Of a DNA stretch of 64,000 bases, positions 37,176-46,005 are shown in pieces. The position numbers and the translations under genes were made by a program. The notes below the pieces were generated by a model. That model ran no database searches. It had not been told where the DNA came from and was given only the letters and a program-made list of their open reading frames with translations. Each line of letters begins with the position of its first letter. The stretch's first letter is position 1. Origin of the DNA: Aquimarina sediminis (lineage in GTDB: Bacteria > Bacteroidota > Bacteroidia > Flavobacteriales > Flavobacteriaceae). The stretch covers positions 248,001 to 312,000 of the forward strand of contig NZ_POYJ01000005.1 of NCBI RefSeq assembly GCF_002895435.1, in the 5' to 3' direction.

Positions 37176-39272
37176 ATGAAAACACACACTACTATTTTTA
37201 AATTGGCATTACTGGTGCTATTGATAACAATCTGTACTCAGGTCGCAGGTCAAGAATCGGCAATCTACGCTGGAGGACCTGTTTATATGCAAAGAAATTA
37301 TGCAATTGATGAATTACGTAACTCTGGATTTACGACTGTTATTATATGGACTATTCATATCGAATCTAACGGCAATTTAGGCTTTAATGGAGAGTTTCCA
37401 TTGGTTAAAAATGGAGTTTATGTAGGGAATGCTCATTATCCAAATTTTCCAAATGATGTGACGCAACTAAAAGTAGCGCCTACATCGATAAATAGAGTAG
37501 AGTTCGGTCTCAGTGGCTATGGGTCAGGAACTTTTGATGCTGTTAGAAATTTTTATAATTCAGAAGGGTTTGGGCCAGGTACTACCTTATTTAAAAACTT
37601 TCAAGCGTTAAAAAATGCCATCCCAGGTATTGATGCTTTTAATAATGATGATGAAGGCACTTACCATACTGAATCAGCTGTTGCATTTACAAAAATGCTG
37701 GCAGGATTTGGATTTAAAAATGCAATTGTTCCGTATACTAGAAGTAGTTTTTGGAGTGCCTTAGTCAGCCAGGTAAATGCGGCGTACCCAGGAAATTTGG
37801 ACAGGACATATCTACAGGTTTATGCTGGAGGAAGCGGTAATAATCCGTGTTCAACTTCTTGGGATTTTGGTATTCCTGTATATCCAGGAATGTGGGGAGG
37901 ACCTGGTCACTCCAGTGTTTCAGCAGTAGAAAATAAAATGAATACTTGGGAAAGTAACTGTAATATCTCTGGGGGATTTATGTGGCTTTATGACGCATTT
38001 GATAATAGCCCGTATGTAGCGGCGTATGCCACTGCAATTAATAATGCTTTTTCGTCTGGAGGAGGTTCATCAAATGATCATACTGATCCAGTAGGATCAG
38101 CTATAGTAACAGCTAGGGCGCAGATTCATAACGGTGAAGCTAAGGATATGGCGATCGATAACAATACTACTACTAAGTGGTTGGACAATGGAGGGACACC
38201 CAGTATATCAAACCCAAGCTGGATTATGATTCAGTTACCAGAAGAAGCACTTGCGAATAAACTTACTATTGTAAGTGCTAATGATGCTGAAGATAGAGAC
38301 CCTCAAAATTTTAACATCCAAGGATCGAACGATGGTTCGTCATGGATTACTTTAGGAAGTTGGACAGGTCAAAATTGGTCAAACAGATTTCAAAAAAGAG
38401 AATTTACACTTACAAATTCTACACCTTATAAATATTATAGAATAAACACTACAAAAAATAGAGGAAACGTTGGTATGACTCAGTTAGCAGAAATTGAGTT
38501 GATCGGACCATCAAATAATGAAGTTGATTATACTGACCCAGTAGGTACAGGAACAGTGACAGCAAGAACCCAGATTAGCAATAATGAAAACAAAAATATG
38601 GCTTTTGATAACCTATATACTAGCGGTATACAGAATTCTAATTGGAGCAAATGGTTGGATAATGGAGGAGTTCCTAGTACTTCAAACCCAAGTTGGATAA
38701 GAATTCAGTTTCCAACAGCAAAAGTTGTAAATAAACTAGCTATAGTAAGTGCTAATGATGTCGACGGTAGAGATCCTCAAAATTTTAATATTCAAGGATC
38801 AAACAATGGAACTTCTTGGAATACTTTAGGAAGTTGGACAGGTCAGAATTGGTCAAGTAGATTTCAAAAAAGAGAATTTATATTTACCAATACCACATCT
38901 TATACATATTATAGAATAAACACAACAAAAAATAGATCAAACCTTAGTATGACTCAGTTAGCAGAAATCATGTTGATTGGTCCTGGTTCCAATAAAACTT
39001 CTACAATTAATTTTGAAAAGAAAGATGTAGAAAGTGTAGCTATTTACCCGAATCCTTTTACCGATTATGTAAAAATTGATTTATCTGTGGGGCATACTTT
39101 TAGTTCTGCAAAGATCTACACTGTTTTAGGACAATTAATTATAGATAGAAAGATAACTCCTCAAGATCATTCTATAGAGCTTAACTCTTTAAAACGTAAT
39201 GATAGAGGTATGTTTTTGGTTGTTTTGGAAGGTGAAAATAAAAGAAGAACATTTAAGATATATAAGAAATAG
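37176..39272 (+). CDS. T9SS-secreted GH18-like protein with two discoidin domains
   Basis: A 698-residue secreted protein. Residues 1-25 are a signal peptide and about 28-294 form a TIM-barrel-like domain. Its D153-A-F-N156-N-D158-D-E160 matches the GH18 DxxDxDxE pattern with Asn at the second Asp. Other GH18-like pieces are FGLSGYGSG (strand 3) and GGFMWLYDAFD (strand 8). Two discoidin (F5/8 C type) domains follow at about 303-445 and 453-604. The last 80 residues are a T9SS type A sorting domain (VESVAIYPNPFTDYVKID). It may be the endo-beta-N-acetylglucosaminidase that the locus otherwise lacks; the reaction is not proven. Confidence 0.72.
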   Translation: MKTHTTIFKLALLVLLITICTQVAGQESAIYAGGPVYMQRNYAIDELRNSGFTTVIIWTIHIESNGNLGFNGEFPLVKNGVYVGNAHYPNFPNDVTQLKVAPTSINRVEFGLSGYGSGTFDAVRNFYNSEGFGPGTTLFKNFQALKNAIPGIDAFNNDDEGTYHTESAVAFTKMLAGFGFKNAIVPYTRSSFWSALVSQVNAAYPGNLDRTYLQVYAGGSGNNPCSTSWDFGIPVYPGMWGGPGHSSVSAVENKMNTWESNCNISGGFMWLYDAFDNSPYVAAYATAINNAFSSGGGSSNDHTDPVGSAIVTARAQIHNGEAKDMAIDNNTTTKWLDNGGTPSISNPSWIMIQLPEEALANKLTIVSANDAEDRDPQNFNIQGSNDGSSWITLGSWTGQNWSNRFQKREFTLTNSTPYKYYRINTTKNRGNVGMTQLAEIELIGPSNNEVDYTDPVGTGTVTARTQISNNENKNMAFDNLYTSGIQNSNWSKWLDNGGVPSTSNPSWIRIQFPTAKVVNKLAIVSANDVDGRDPQNFNIQGSNNGTSWNTLGSWTGQNWSSRFQKREFIFTNTTSYTYYRINTTKNRSNLSMTQLAEIMLIGPGSNKTSTINFEKKDVESVAIYPNPFTDYVKIDLSVGHTFSSAKIYTVLGQLIIDRKITPQDHSIELNSLKRNDRGMFLVVLEGENKRRTFKIYKK
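38081..38985 (+). repeat. Tandem duplication encoding two discoidin domains
   Basis: Two related stretches begin at 38081 and 38531, a 450-bp offset. They share long runs such as AGTTGGACAGGTCA. Each encodes WLDNGG...SWI, DPQNFNIQGSN and MTQLAEI. The second copy has an extra stretch near 38608-38643. It is an intragenic domain duplication, not a mobile element. Confidence 0.75.
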
Positions 39273-39281
39273 TTAAAATTA

Positions 39282-39310
39282 GGCTGCCTGAATATTATTC
39301 TCAGGCAGCC
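39282..39310 (+). terminator. Perfect 10-bp hairpin between the GH18-like and GH130 genes
   Basis: GGCTGCCTGA (39282-39291) pairs with TCAGGCAGCC (39301-39310) around a 9-base loop. No T tract follows, so it may attenuate or stabilise rather than fully terminate. It lies 10 bp after the stop and 39 bp before the GH130 start. Confidence 0.55.
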
Positions 39311-39348
39311 GATACTATAAATTACCCTAAAATAAATTATAAAAGAAT

Positions 39349-40317
39349 ATGAAAAAAGAAATACCATGGCAAGAAAGACCTAAAGGCAGTACAGATGTCA
39401 TGTGGAGGTATTCAGAAAACCCGATAATAAAAAGAGATGCAATTCCTTCTTCTAATAGTATTTTTAATAGTGCTGTTATACCTTATAAAGATGGTTATGC
39501 TGGGGTTTTTAGATGTGATAATAAGGCTATTCAAATGAATATTTTTGCCGGTTTTAGTGATGATGGAATTAATTGGAGTATCAATCACGACCCTATAATA
39601 ATGCAGGAGGGAAATACTGAGATGATAGCTTCTGATTATAAATATGATCCTCGAGTTACTTTTATAGAAGATAGATATTGGATTACATGGTGTAATGGTT
39701 ATCATGGTCCAACAATTGGTATTGCGTATACTTATGATTTTAAAGAGTTTTTTCAATGCGAAAATGCCTTCTTACCATTTAACAGAAATGGTGTTTTGTT
39801 CCCCGAAAAGATTAATGGTAAATATGCAATGTTAAGCAGACCAAGTGATAATGGTCATACTCCGTTTGGAGATATTTTTATTAGCTATAGTCCAGATATG
39901 AAATATTGGGGAGAACATCGAAGCGTTATGAAGGCTACTCCTTTTGAAGATAGTGCATGGCAATGTACTAAAATTGGAGCAGGATCAGTACCTGTGTTAA
40001 CAGAAGAGGGATGGCTTATGTTTTACCATGGAGTAATCCATACCTGTAATGGTTTTAGATATGCTCTTGGAGCTGCAATTTTGGACAAAAAATCACCAGA
40101 TATCGTAAAGTACAGAACAAAACCTTATCTATTAACTCCATCAGTAGTCTACGAACTGGTAGGTGATGTGCCCAATGTTATTTTTCCTTGTGCTACATTG
40201 CAGGATATCAAAGAAGATAAAATAGCAGTATACTATGGTGCTGCAGATACAGTAGTTGCTTTGGCTTTTGGTAGAATAAGTGAAATTATCGCATTTACAA
40301 AAGAAAATACTTTATAA
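39349..40317 (+). CDS. GH130_2 beta-1,4-mannosyl-N-acetylglucosamine phosphorylase
   Basis: A 322-residue cytosolic phosphorylase without a signal peptide, the usual length for GH130. The chain contains [50 protein letters not shown] and [18 protein letters not shown], all characteristic of the GH130_2 group. Known enzymes of this group split Man-beta-1,4-GlcNAc from N-glycan cores with phosphate to give mannose-1-phosphate. This gene is the strongest single clue that the locus serves N-glycans. Its 3' end is followed directly by the CBM9-like gene. Confidence 0.87.
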   Translation: MKKEIPWQERPKGSTDVMWRYSENPIIKRDAIPSSNSIFNSAVIPYKDGYAGVFRCDNKAIQMNIFAGFSDDGINWSINHDPIIMQEGNTEMIASDYKYDPRVTFIEDRYWITWCNGYHGPTIGIAYTYDFKEFFQCENAFLPFNRNGVLFPEKINGKYAMLSRPSDNGHTPFGDIFISYSPDMKYWGEHRSVMKATPFEDSAWQCTKIGAGSVPVLTEEGWLMFYHGVIHTCNGFRYALGAAILDKKSPDIVKYRTKPYLLTPSVVYELVGDVPNVIFPCATLQDIKEDKIAVYYGAADTVVALAFGRISEIIAFTKENTL

Positions 40318-40345
40318 CAAAATTATGCTCGTTTTTAATTACTTA

Positions 40346-41425
40346 ATGAAGAGAAATATTCACCTAAATTACTTTTTAGTTATGTTTTTTATGTGCTTTG
40401 GGATTTATGCCCAAAATACAGCAGAAAAAATGCCAAGAACATATGTTGCGCATTACACAAATGAGACGATGCAAATTGATGGAAAAGGATTAGAAGATTC
40501 GTGGGAGAAAGCGATACCTACAGATCTTTTTATAGATATCGAAGGAACAAAAAAACCAAAATACAATACTACTGTAAAAATGCTATGGGATAAGGAGTTT
40601 GTCTATTTTTTGGCAAAAATGGACGAGCCACACATCTGGGGTAATTTAAAACGGAGAGATACAGTAATATTTTATAATAATGATTTCGAAATTTTCATAG
40701 ATCCAGATAATGATACTCATAACTATTATGAGTTTGAGATCAATGCTCTAAATACACTTTGGGACTTATTCATTACAAAACCGTATAGAGAAAACACACC
40801 TGTATTAAATGACTGGGATGCCAATGGTATTAAATCAGCAATACATATTAAAGGAACATTAAATGATCCTAGAGATACAGATGATTGCTGGTTTGTAGAA
40901 GTAGCGATACCATTTAAAGTGTTTAGAAAATCATATGGAGAAAACAATGTGCCTGAAAACAAATTCTGGAGAGTTAACTTCTCAAGAGTGAATTGGGATT
41001 TTCAGCTAGAGAACAATACATATAGCAGAAAAAAAGATAGTAAAGGCAAGTTTTTACCCGAATATAATTGGGTTTGGTCACCTACTGGGGTTATAAACAT
41101 ACATCAACCCGAAGATTGGGGCTATGTATATTTTTCGTCTAATGAAGTAGGAAGCAAAGAATCATTTACAATCCCAAAAGATGAAAAAGTAAAAAGACTT
41201 TTGTATCAATTGTATAGAAAACAAAAGCAGTACTTTAAAAAGAATAGACGTTGGGCTTCAACTAGTAATGAATTGTCAAAAGAACCCTTAAAAATTGAAG
41301 ATCAAACTGTAATCCTGACTCTGGAAAATCATCAAACCGGTTGGAATATCGCAATACAAAGCCCTTTTACAAAACAGTTATTCATAATAAAAGAAGATGG
41401 AAAAATTATTCAAAAAGCAAAGTAA
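40346..41425 (+). CDS. Secreted CBM9-like carbohydrate-binding protein
   Basis: A protein of about 360 residues with a signal peptide (MKRNIHLNYFLVMFFMCFGI). Residues about 30-260 match the CBM9-like beta-sandwich seen in Bacteroidota sugar-binding proteins: MQIDGKGLEDSWEKA, WDKEFVYFLAKMDEPHIWG, DNDTHNYYEFEINAL and DCWFVEVAIPF. The remaining C-terminal part is unassigned. The start is taken as ATG 40346, where the signal peptide begins; ATG 40325 would add 7 residues. It is probably periplasmic. The ligand is not known; N-glycan or mannoside fragments are possible. Confidence 0.72.
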   Translation: MKRNIHLNYFLVMFFMCFGIYAQNTAEKMPRTYVAHYTNETMQIDGKGLEDSWEKAIPTDLFIDIEGTKKPKYNTTVKMLWDKEFVYFLAKMDEPHIWGNLKRRDTVIFYNNDFEIFIDPDNDTHNYYEFEINALNTLWDLFITKPYRENTPVLNDWDANGIKSAIHIKGTLNDPRDTDDCWFVEVAIPFKVFRKSYGENNVPENKFWRVNFSRVNWDFQLENNTYSRKKDSKGKFLPEYNWVWSPTGVINIHQPEDWGYVYFSSNEVGSKESFTIPKDEKVKRLLYQLYRKQKQYFKKNRRWASTSNELSKEPLKIEDQTVILTLENHQTGWNIAIQSPFTKQLFIIKEDGKIIQKAK

Positions 41426-42551
41426 TAGAGTAACGATAAGTATCATATCGTTATGCGGTCTTTTGATGCTTATAAATTGTAAGTCTGTTGAAGAAGAAAA
41501 GGATGTAGAATCAAGCGTAGAAAAAAATATAGAGATCGTCGAAGAAAAAGAAGAGTCTTCGTTTAAGTATTGGACATGGATAACTGCTGATACTACAAAA
41601 TCAGACGAAGCATATAAAAATGAATTCCAAAAATATAAAACAAATGGAATTGATGCAGTACTAATCAATACAGAAACAGATCCAATAGTTTTAAAAAGAT
41701 TAACAAAGCTAGCAACTCAAGAAAAGCTAGAAGTTCATGCATGGATAATGACAATGAACAGACCAGGGGATACTGAAGCGCTAAAACACCCAGAGTGGTA
41801 TGCAGTAAGTAGAGAAGGAAAATCTTGCCATGATACTAGACCATATGTAGATTATTATCAATGGTTATGTCCAACAAGAAAAGAGTCTAGAGAACATATT
41901 TTGGAACTGGTAGAAGGCTTAGCCAAGGTAGAAGGAGTTACAAGTGTACATTTAGATTATATTCGTTATTCAGATGTGTTTCTACCCATAGGATTGTTAC
42001 CAAAATATAATTTGGTACAGGAAGAAGAATTGCCCGAGTTTGATTTTTGTTACTGTGATGTTTGTATCGATACTTTCCAAAAAGAGCATCATAAAAATCC
42101 AAAGGATGCCAAGTATATAGCTATTGATATAGAGTGGAAACAATTTAGACTTAATCAAGTGAAAAAAATAGTAGATGATGCATATCAGATAGCTCACAAA
42201 TATGATAAAAAGTTGACTGCAGCTGTGTTTCCGTATCCAGAGATGGCAGACCATATGGTACGGCAACGCTGGGATAAATGGAATATTGATGAGGTGTTAC
42301 CTATGATATATCACAATTTTTATAACGAAGAAGTAGATTGGATCGGATATGCAACAAAACAAGGAATAAAAGACCTCGAAGGTAAACAAACCAAACTACA
42401 TACAGGAATATATGTACCACCAATGACAGCAGAAGATGTTTCATTGGCTATTCAATTAGCAAAAGAAAATGGAGCCTCAGGAATCTCATTTTTTGATGGA
42501 GCTGCAATAACCGAAGAACAATATAAAGCAATAAAAGAATCTAAAAACTGA
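41397..42551 (+). CDS. Family-10-like glycoside hydrolase lipoprotein
   Basis: A 384-residue lipoprotein (lipobox Cys in LMLINCKSVEEE near residue 28). It resembles the COG1649/GH10-like TIM-barrel hydrolases: GIDAVLINTETDP, GVTSVHLDYIRYSDV and ITEEQYKAIKES fit a barrel with Asp in place. A CYCDVCIDTF cysteine cluster is found in several relatives. The gene overlaps the CBM9-like gene by 29 bp, so the two are probably translated together. The activity is not established for such proteins; a role on the N-glycan core is a guess. Confidence 0.6.
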   Translation: MEKLFKKQSNRVTISIISLCGLLMLINCKSVEEEKDVESSVEKNIEIVEEKEESSFKYWTWITADTTKSDEAYKNEFQKYKTNGIDAVLINTETDPIVLKRLTKLATQEKLEVHAWIMTMNRPGDTEALKHPEWYAVSREGKSCHDTRPYVDYYQWLCPTRKESREHILELVEGLAKVEGVTSVHLDYIRYSDVFLPIGLLPKYNLVQEEELPEFDFCYCDVCIDTFQKEHHKNPKDAKYIAIDIEWKQFRLNQVKKIVDDAYQIAHKYDKKLTAAVFPYPEMADHMVRQRWDKWNIDEVLPMIYHNFYNEEVDWIGYATKQGIKDLEGKQTKLHTGIYVPPMTAEDVSLAIQLAKENGASGISFFDGAAITEEQYKAIKESKN

Positions 42552-42564
42552 CCTTATTTTTAAT

Positions 42565-42598
42565 ACCCTTTTAGAGGCTCTAAGTTCTCTAGGGTTTT
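42565..42598 (+). other. Hairpin between family-10-like and GH92b genes
   Basis: ACCC-TTT-TAGAG pairs with CTCTA-GGGT around a 10-base loop, with a 3-base bulge, followed by TTTAG. It may weaken transcription between the two parts of the locus. Confidence 0.4.
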
Positions 42599-42609
42599 AG
42601 TTGAGTTAA

Positions 42610-44868
42610 ATGAAAAGAATATATTATTTACATATCATTAGCATCACATTGCTTTGGTCTTGTCATAAGGAGTCAAAGAAAATTAGTATTCAGCAAGAAC
42701 GGTTTACCCCTTATGTAAATACGTTTATAGGTACCGATGGACCAGGAAATACATATCCTGGTGCTACACTTCCGTTTGGAATGGTACAATTAAGCCCCGA
42801 TATAGGGATTCCGGGTTGGGATAGAATAGCAGGGTATTATTATAAGGATTCTATAATAAGTGGTTTCTCTCATACCCACCTTACAGGAACAGGAGCAGGA
42901 GATTTATATGATATCTTGGTAATGCCTACCAATAGTAAGTTTTCAGAGAAAATAAAGGAGAATAACTATAAACCATTCTCCAGATATAATCATGATAACG
43001 AATCCGCTACACCAGGATATTATACAGTCGATTTACTTGATTATGGTATAAAAGCGGAGCTTACCACTACAAACCGAGTAGGAATTCATCGTTATACATT
43101 TCCAAAAGATACAGCTACTATAATACATGTAGATCTGGGTTATGCCTTAAATTGGGATAAACCCACAGATACCTTTATAGAGAAAGTAAATGACTCTACC
43201 TTACAAGGGTACCGTATGTCATCTGGGTGGGCAAAAGATCAACGAATCTATTTTGTGATGCAATTTTCAAACCCTTTTTTGGGATATTCTGCTTTTAATA
43301 AGAGTGAACCAACTGCTCTTCCTGTGCAAGGAACAGATACTAAAATTGCCCTAAAATACAATACGGAAGAAGGAGAACAGATAGTTATAAAAACAGGGAT
43401 TTCTACCGCTAGTTATAAAGGAGCTTTGGCTTCTATTACTACAGAAACTGACGGTTTTGAATTTGATAAATACAAGAACATAGCAGATGGGCAATGGGAA
43501 AAAGAACTACAAAAAATCAAAATAGAAACCTCAGATAAAAATAAGAGAAGTGTTTTTTATACTATGCTATATCAATCTATGCTGGCACCAACATTGTTAA
43601 GTGATCCTAATGGAGATTATAAGGGAGCAAATGATACCATTGTAACTGCAAAGGGATTTGATAGATATGATACTTTTTCCTTGTGGGATACATTTAGAGC
43701 TGCACATCCATTATATACGATCATACAGCAGGAACGTATACCAGATATGATACAATCTTTATTAGCACATTATAAAGAAACCGGAATATTACCAGTTTGG
43801 TCCTTGCAAGGTAATGAAACCAATATGATGATAGGTTACCATGCTGTTCCAGTTATTGTAGATGCATATTTTAAAGGTTTTTCCTTTGATACAGAACTTG
43901 CATACCAGGCATGCAAAGAAAGTGCTATGGTCAATGATAGGCAGATTGATAGATATAAAAAGATGGGATATGTACCTATAGATGATCACCACGAAAACTG
44001 GTCTGTTTCTAAAACCTTGGAATATGCCTATGATGATTGGTGTATCGCAATGTTTGCTAATAAATTGGGGAAAAAAGAAGACTATGAGTATTTTATGAAT
44101 CGCTCTCAAAACTGGAAAAAATTATATAATGATAAAAGATCATGGATTCAACCAAAAGATAGTCTAGGTAATTTTGTAGAACCCTTTATTCCAAAAGAAT
44201 ACACTCCATACTTTTGTGAAAGTAATGCCTGGCAGTATTACTGGTTTGTACCTCAGGATATAGAAGGATTGATTGAAAAAACAGGAGGTAAAGAACGTTT
44301 TACGCAAAAATTAGATTCTATGTTCTCTTATTATCCAGAAGAAGGAGATAAATTACCAATATTCAGTACTGGAATGATAGGGCAGTATGCACACGGTAAC
44401 GAACCGAGCCATCATGTAGCATATTTATACAATTATGTTCATCAACCATCAAAAACACAAGAATTAACACGTAGAATTTTAGAAGGGCAATATAAAAATG
44501 AGCCTAATGGTCATTGTGGTAATGAAGATTGTGGTCAAATGTCTTCCTGGTATCTTTTTAGTGCTATGGGATTATATCCGGTTAATCCGGCACAAGGGGT
44601 ATATCATATAACCACTCCTTTGTTCGAAAATATCGAAATACAGTTACCAAAAAATAAAACCTTTAGAATTATAGCTAAAGAGCTTTCTGAAGAAAACAAA
44701 TATGTAAAAACGATATCTCTAAATGGAAAACTCTTAAACAGAATGTTTATCACTCATAAAGAAATTATTGATGGAGGTATTCTTGAATTTGAAATGAGTA
44801 ATACCTCCAGTGATTCATTTTTTAAAGAAGCCTTATTACCACAATTAAACACAATATATCATGATTAA
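42610..44868 (+). CDS. GH92 exo-alpha-mannosidase, lipoprotein (b)
   Basis: A 752-residue GH92 lipoprotein (lipobox Cys in LLWSCHKES). The barrel has FCESNAWQ, where the acid Glu is kept, then HGNEPSHH and GNEDCGQMSSW. It is the closest relative of GH92a within the window, and its HGNE motif again suits alpha-1,2-linked mannose. The 3' end overlaps the glycosylasparaginase gene by 8 bp. Confidence 0.92.
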   Translation: MKRIYYLHIISITLLWSCHKESKKISIQQERFTPYVNTFIGTDGPGNTYPGATLPFGMVQLSPDIGIPGWDRIAGYYYKDSIISGFSHTHLTGTGAGDLYDILVMPTNSKFSEKIKENNYKPFSRYNHDNESATPGYYTVDLLDYGIKAELTTTNRVGIHRYTFPKDTATIIHVDLGYALNWDKPTDTFIEKVNDSTLQGYRMSSGWAKDQRIYFVMQFSNPFLGYSAFNKSEPTALPVQGTDTKIALKYNTEEGEQIVIKTGISTASYKGALASITTETDGFEFDKYKNIADGQWEKELQKIKIETSDKNKRSVFYTMLYQSMLAPTLLSDPNGDYKGANDTIVTAKGFDRYDTFSLWDTFRAAHPLYTIIQQERIPDMIQSLLAHYKETGILPVWSLQGNETNMMIGYHAVPVIVDAYFKGFSFDTELAYQACKESAMVNDRQIDRYKKMGYVPIDDHHENWSVSKTLEYAYDDWCIAMFANKLGKKEDYEYFMNRSQNWKKLYNDKRSWIQPKDSLGNFVEPFIPKEYTPYFCESNAWQYYWFVPQDIEGLIEKTGGKERFTQKLDSMFSYYPEEGDKLPIFSTGMIGQYAHGNEPSHHVAYLYNYVHQPSKTQELTRRILEGQYKNEPNGHCGNEDCGQMSSWYLFSAMGLYPVNPAQGVYHITTPLFENIEIQLPKNKTFRIIAKELSEENKYVKTISLNGKLLNRMFITHKEIIDGGILEFEMSNTSSDSFFKEALLPQLNTIYHD

Positions 44869-45886
44869 AAATAAGACGAACCTATTATTAGCATTCGTAA
44901 TGCTGCTTTTTTTCAGCTTTGGCTGCGTTACAAAGGAAAAACCAAAAGGAGAAGTAATTGAAGAAAGTAATCATGAAAAAAAAGAAGTAGAAGTAACAAA
45001 ACCTATTGTCATTTCAACATGGAATCATGGTATGCCTGCAAATGAAGAGGCGTGGAAAATTTTGAGCAAAGGAGGTACTGCACTGGATGCTGTAGAACAA
45101 GGAGTAAGAACAGCCGAAGCAAATCCAGATGTTCAAAGTGTTGGATTAGGTGGGTTTCCTGATAGAGAAGGGAATGTGACGTTGGATGCATGCATTATGG
45201 ATCATAATAGTAATTGTGGAGCGGTTTCTTTTTTACAACATATCAAGCACCCTATTTCAGTAGCTAGAAAAGTAATGGAAGAAACTCCTCATGTAATGCT
45301 TACAGGGTCAGGAGCATTGCAATTCGCTTTAGAACAAGGTTATAAGAAGGAAGAATTACTTACACCAAAATCAAAGAAAGCGTATGAAGAATGGTTGCAG
45401 AAATCAGATTATAAGCCAGTAATAAATATAGAAAACCACGATACCATAAGTATTTTGGCTTTGGACGAAGATGGAAATATATCAGGAGCTTGTACTACGA
45501 GCGGTGCCGCTTGGAAAATGCATGGTAGAGTTGGGGATTCCCCGATTATAGGAGCAGGTTTATTTCTTGATAATGAAGTAGGAGCAGCCGCGGCAACAGG
45601 TTTAGGCGAAGCCGTAATACGTACTGCTGGTAGCGCCATGGTAGTAGAATTAATGAGACAAGGTAAATCTCCCGCAGAGGCCTGCAAAGAAATAGTGGAG
45701 AGAATCTATAAAGTACATAAAAACCATAAAGACCTAGAATACCTTCAGGTTGGGTTTATTGCTATTAACAAACAAGGAGAATATGGTGGGTATAGCCTGC
45801 GTTCAGGGTTTAATTATGCGATAAATGATAATAAAAACGGAAACAGAATGGAAGATGCAAAATTTATAATGTCTTGGGAGAATTAG
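44861..45886 (+). CDS. N4-(beta-N-acetylglucosaminyl)-L-asparaginase, lipoprotein
   Basis: A 341-residue glycosylasparaginase (Ntn hydrolase) with a lipoprotein signal (Cys22 in FSFGCVTKE). It splits the GlcNAc-Asn bond left after endo-cleavage and proteolysis. The autocleavage nucleophile T195 lies in NHDTISILAL. The substrate loop GRVGDSPIIGAG and the DNEVGAAAATGLGE stretch are conserved. It overlaps GH92b by 8 bp, so the two are translationally linked. Its lipid anchor puts the last step of N-glycan removal in the periplasm or on the outer surface. Confidence 0.88.
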   Translation: MIKNKTNLLLAFVMLLFFSFGCVTKEKPKGEVIEESNHEKKEVEVTKPIVISTWNHGMPANEEAWKILSKGGTALDAVEQGVRTAEANPDVQSVGLGGFPDREGNVTLDACIMDHNSNCGAVSFLQHIKHPISVARKVMEETPHVMLTGSGALQFALEQGYKKEELLTPKSKKAYEEWLQKSDYKPVINIENHDTISILALDEDGNISGACTTSGAAWKMHGRVGDSPIIGAGLFLDNEVGAAAATGLGEAVIRTAGSAMVVELMRQGKSPAEACKEIVERIYKVHKNHKDLEYLQVGFIAINKQGEYGGYSLRSGFNYAINDNKNGNRMEDAKFIMSWEN

Positions 45887-46005
45887 TATAGTAAGGTATA
45901 GGATCAAGGGCGGAGGCGGTATCTCCTCTATGATCTTGAGGTTTCAGACACTTTTTTGAATTAAACAATCTAATCCAACCAGATTATAATAAAAAACACC
46001 ACACA

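Noticed and set aside
38081..38985. Mobile or recombining repeat
   Set aside because: The two copies are in frame, diverged and encode the same discoidin domain; it is a domain duplication.
45900..45960. Riboswitch or terminator before the GH20 gene
   Set aside because: TCAAG/CTTGA and GGAG/CTCC pairings are short and no known aptamer is recognised.
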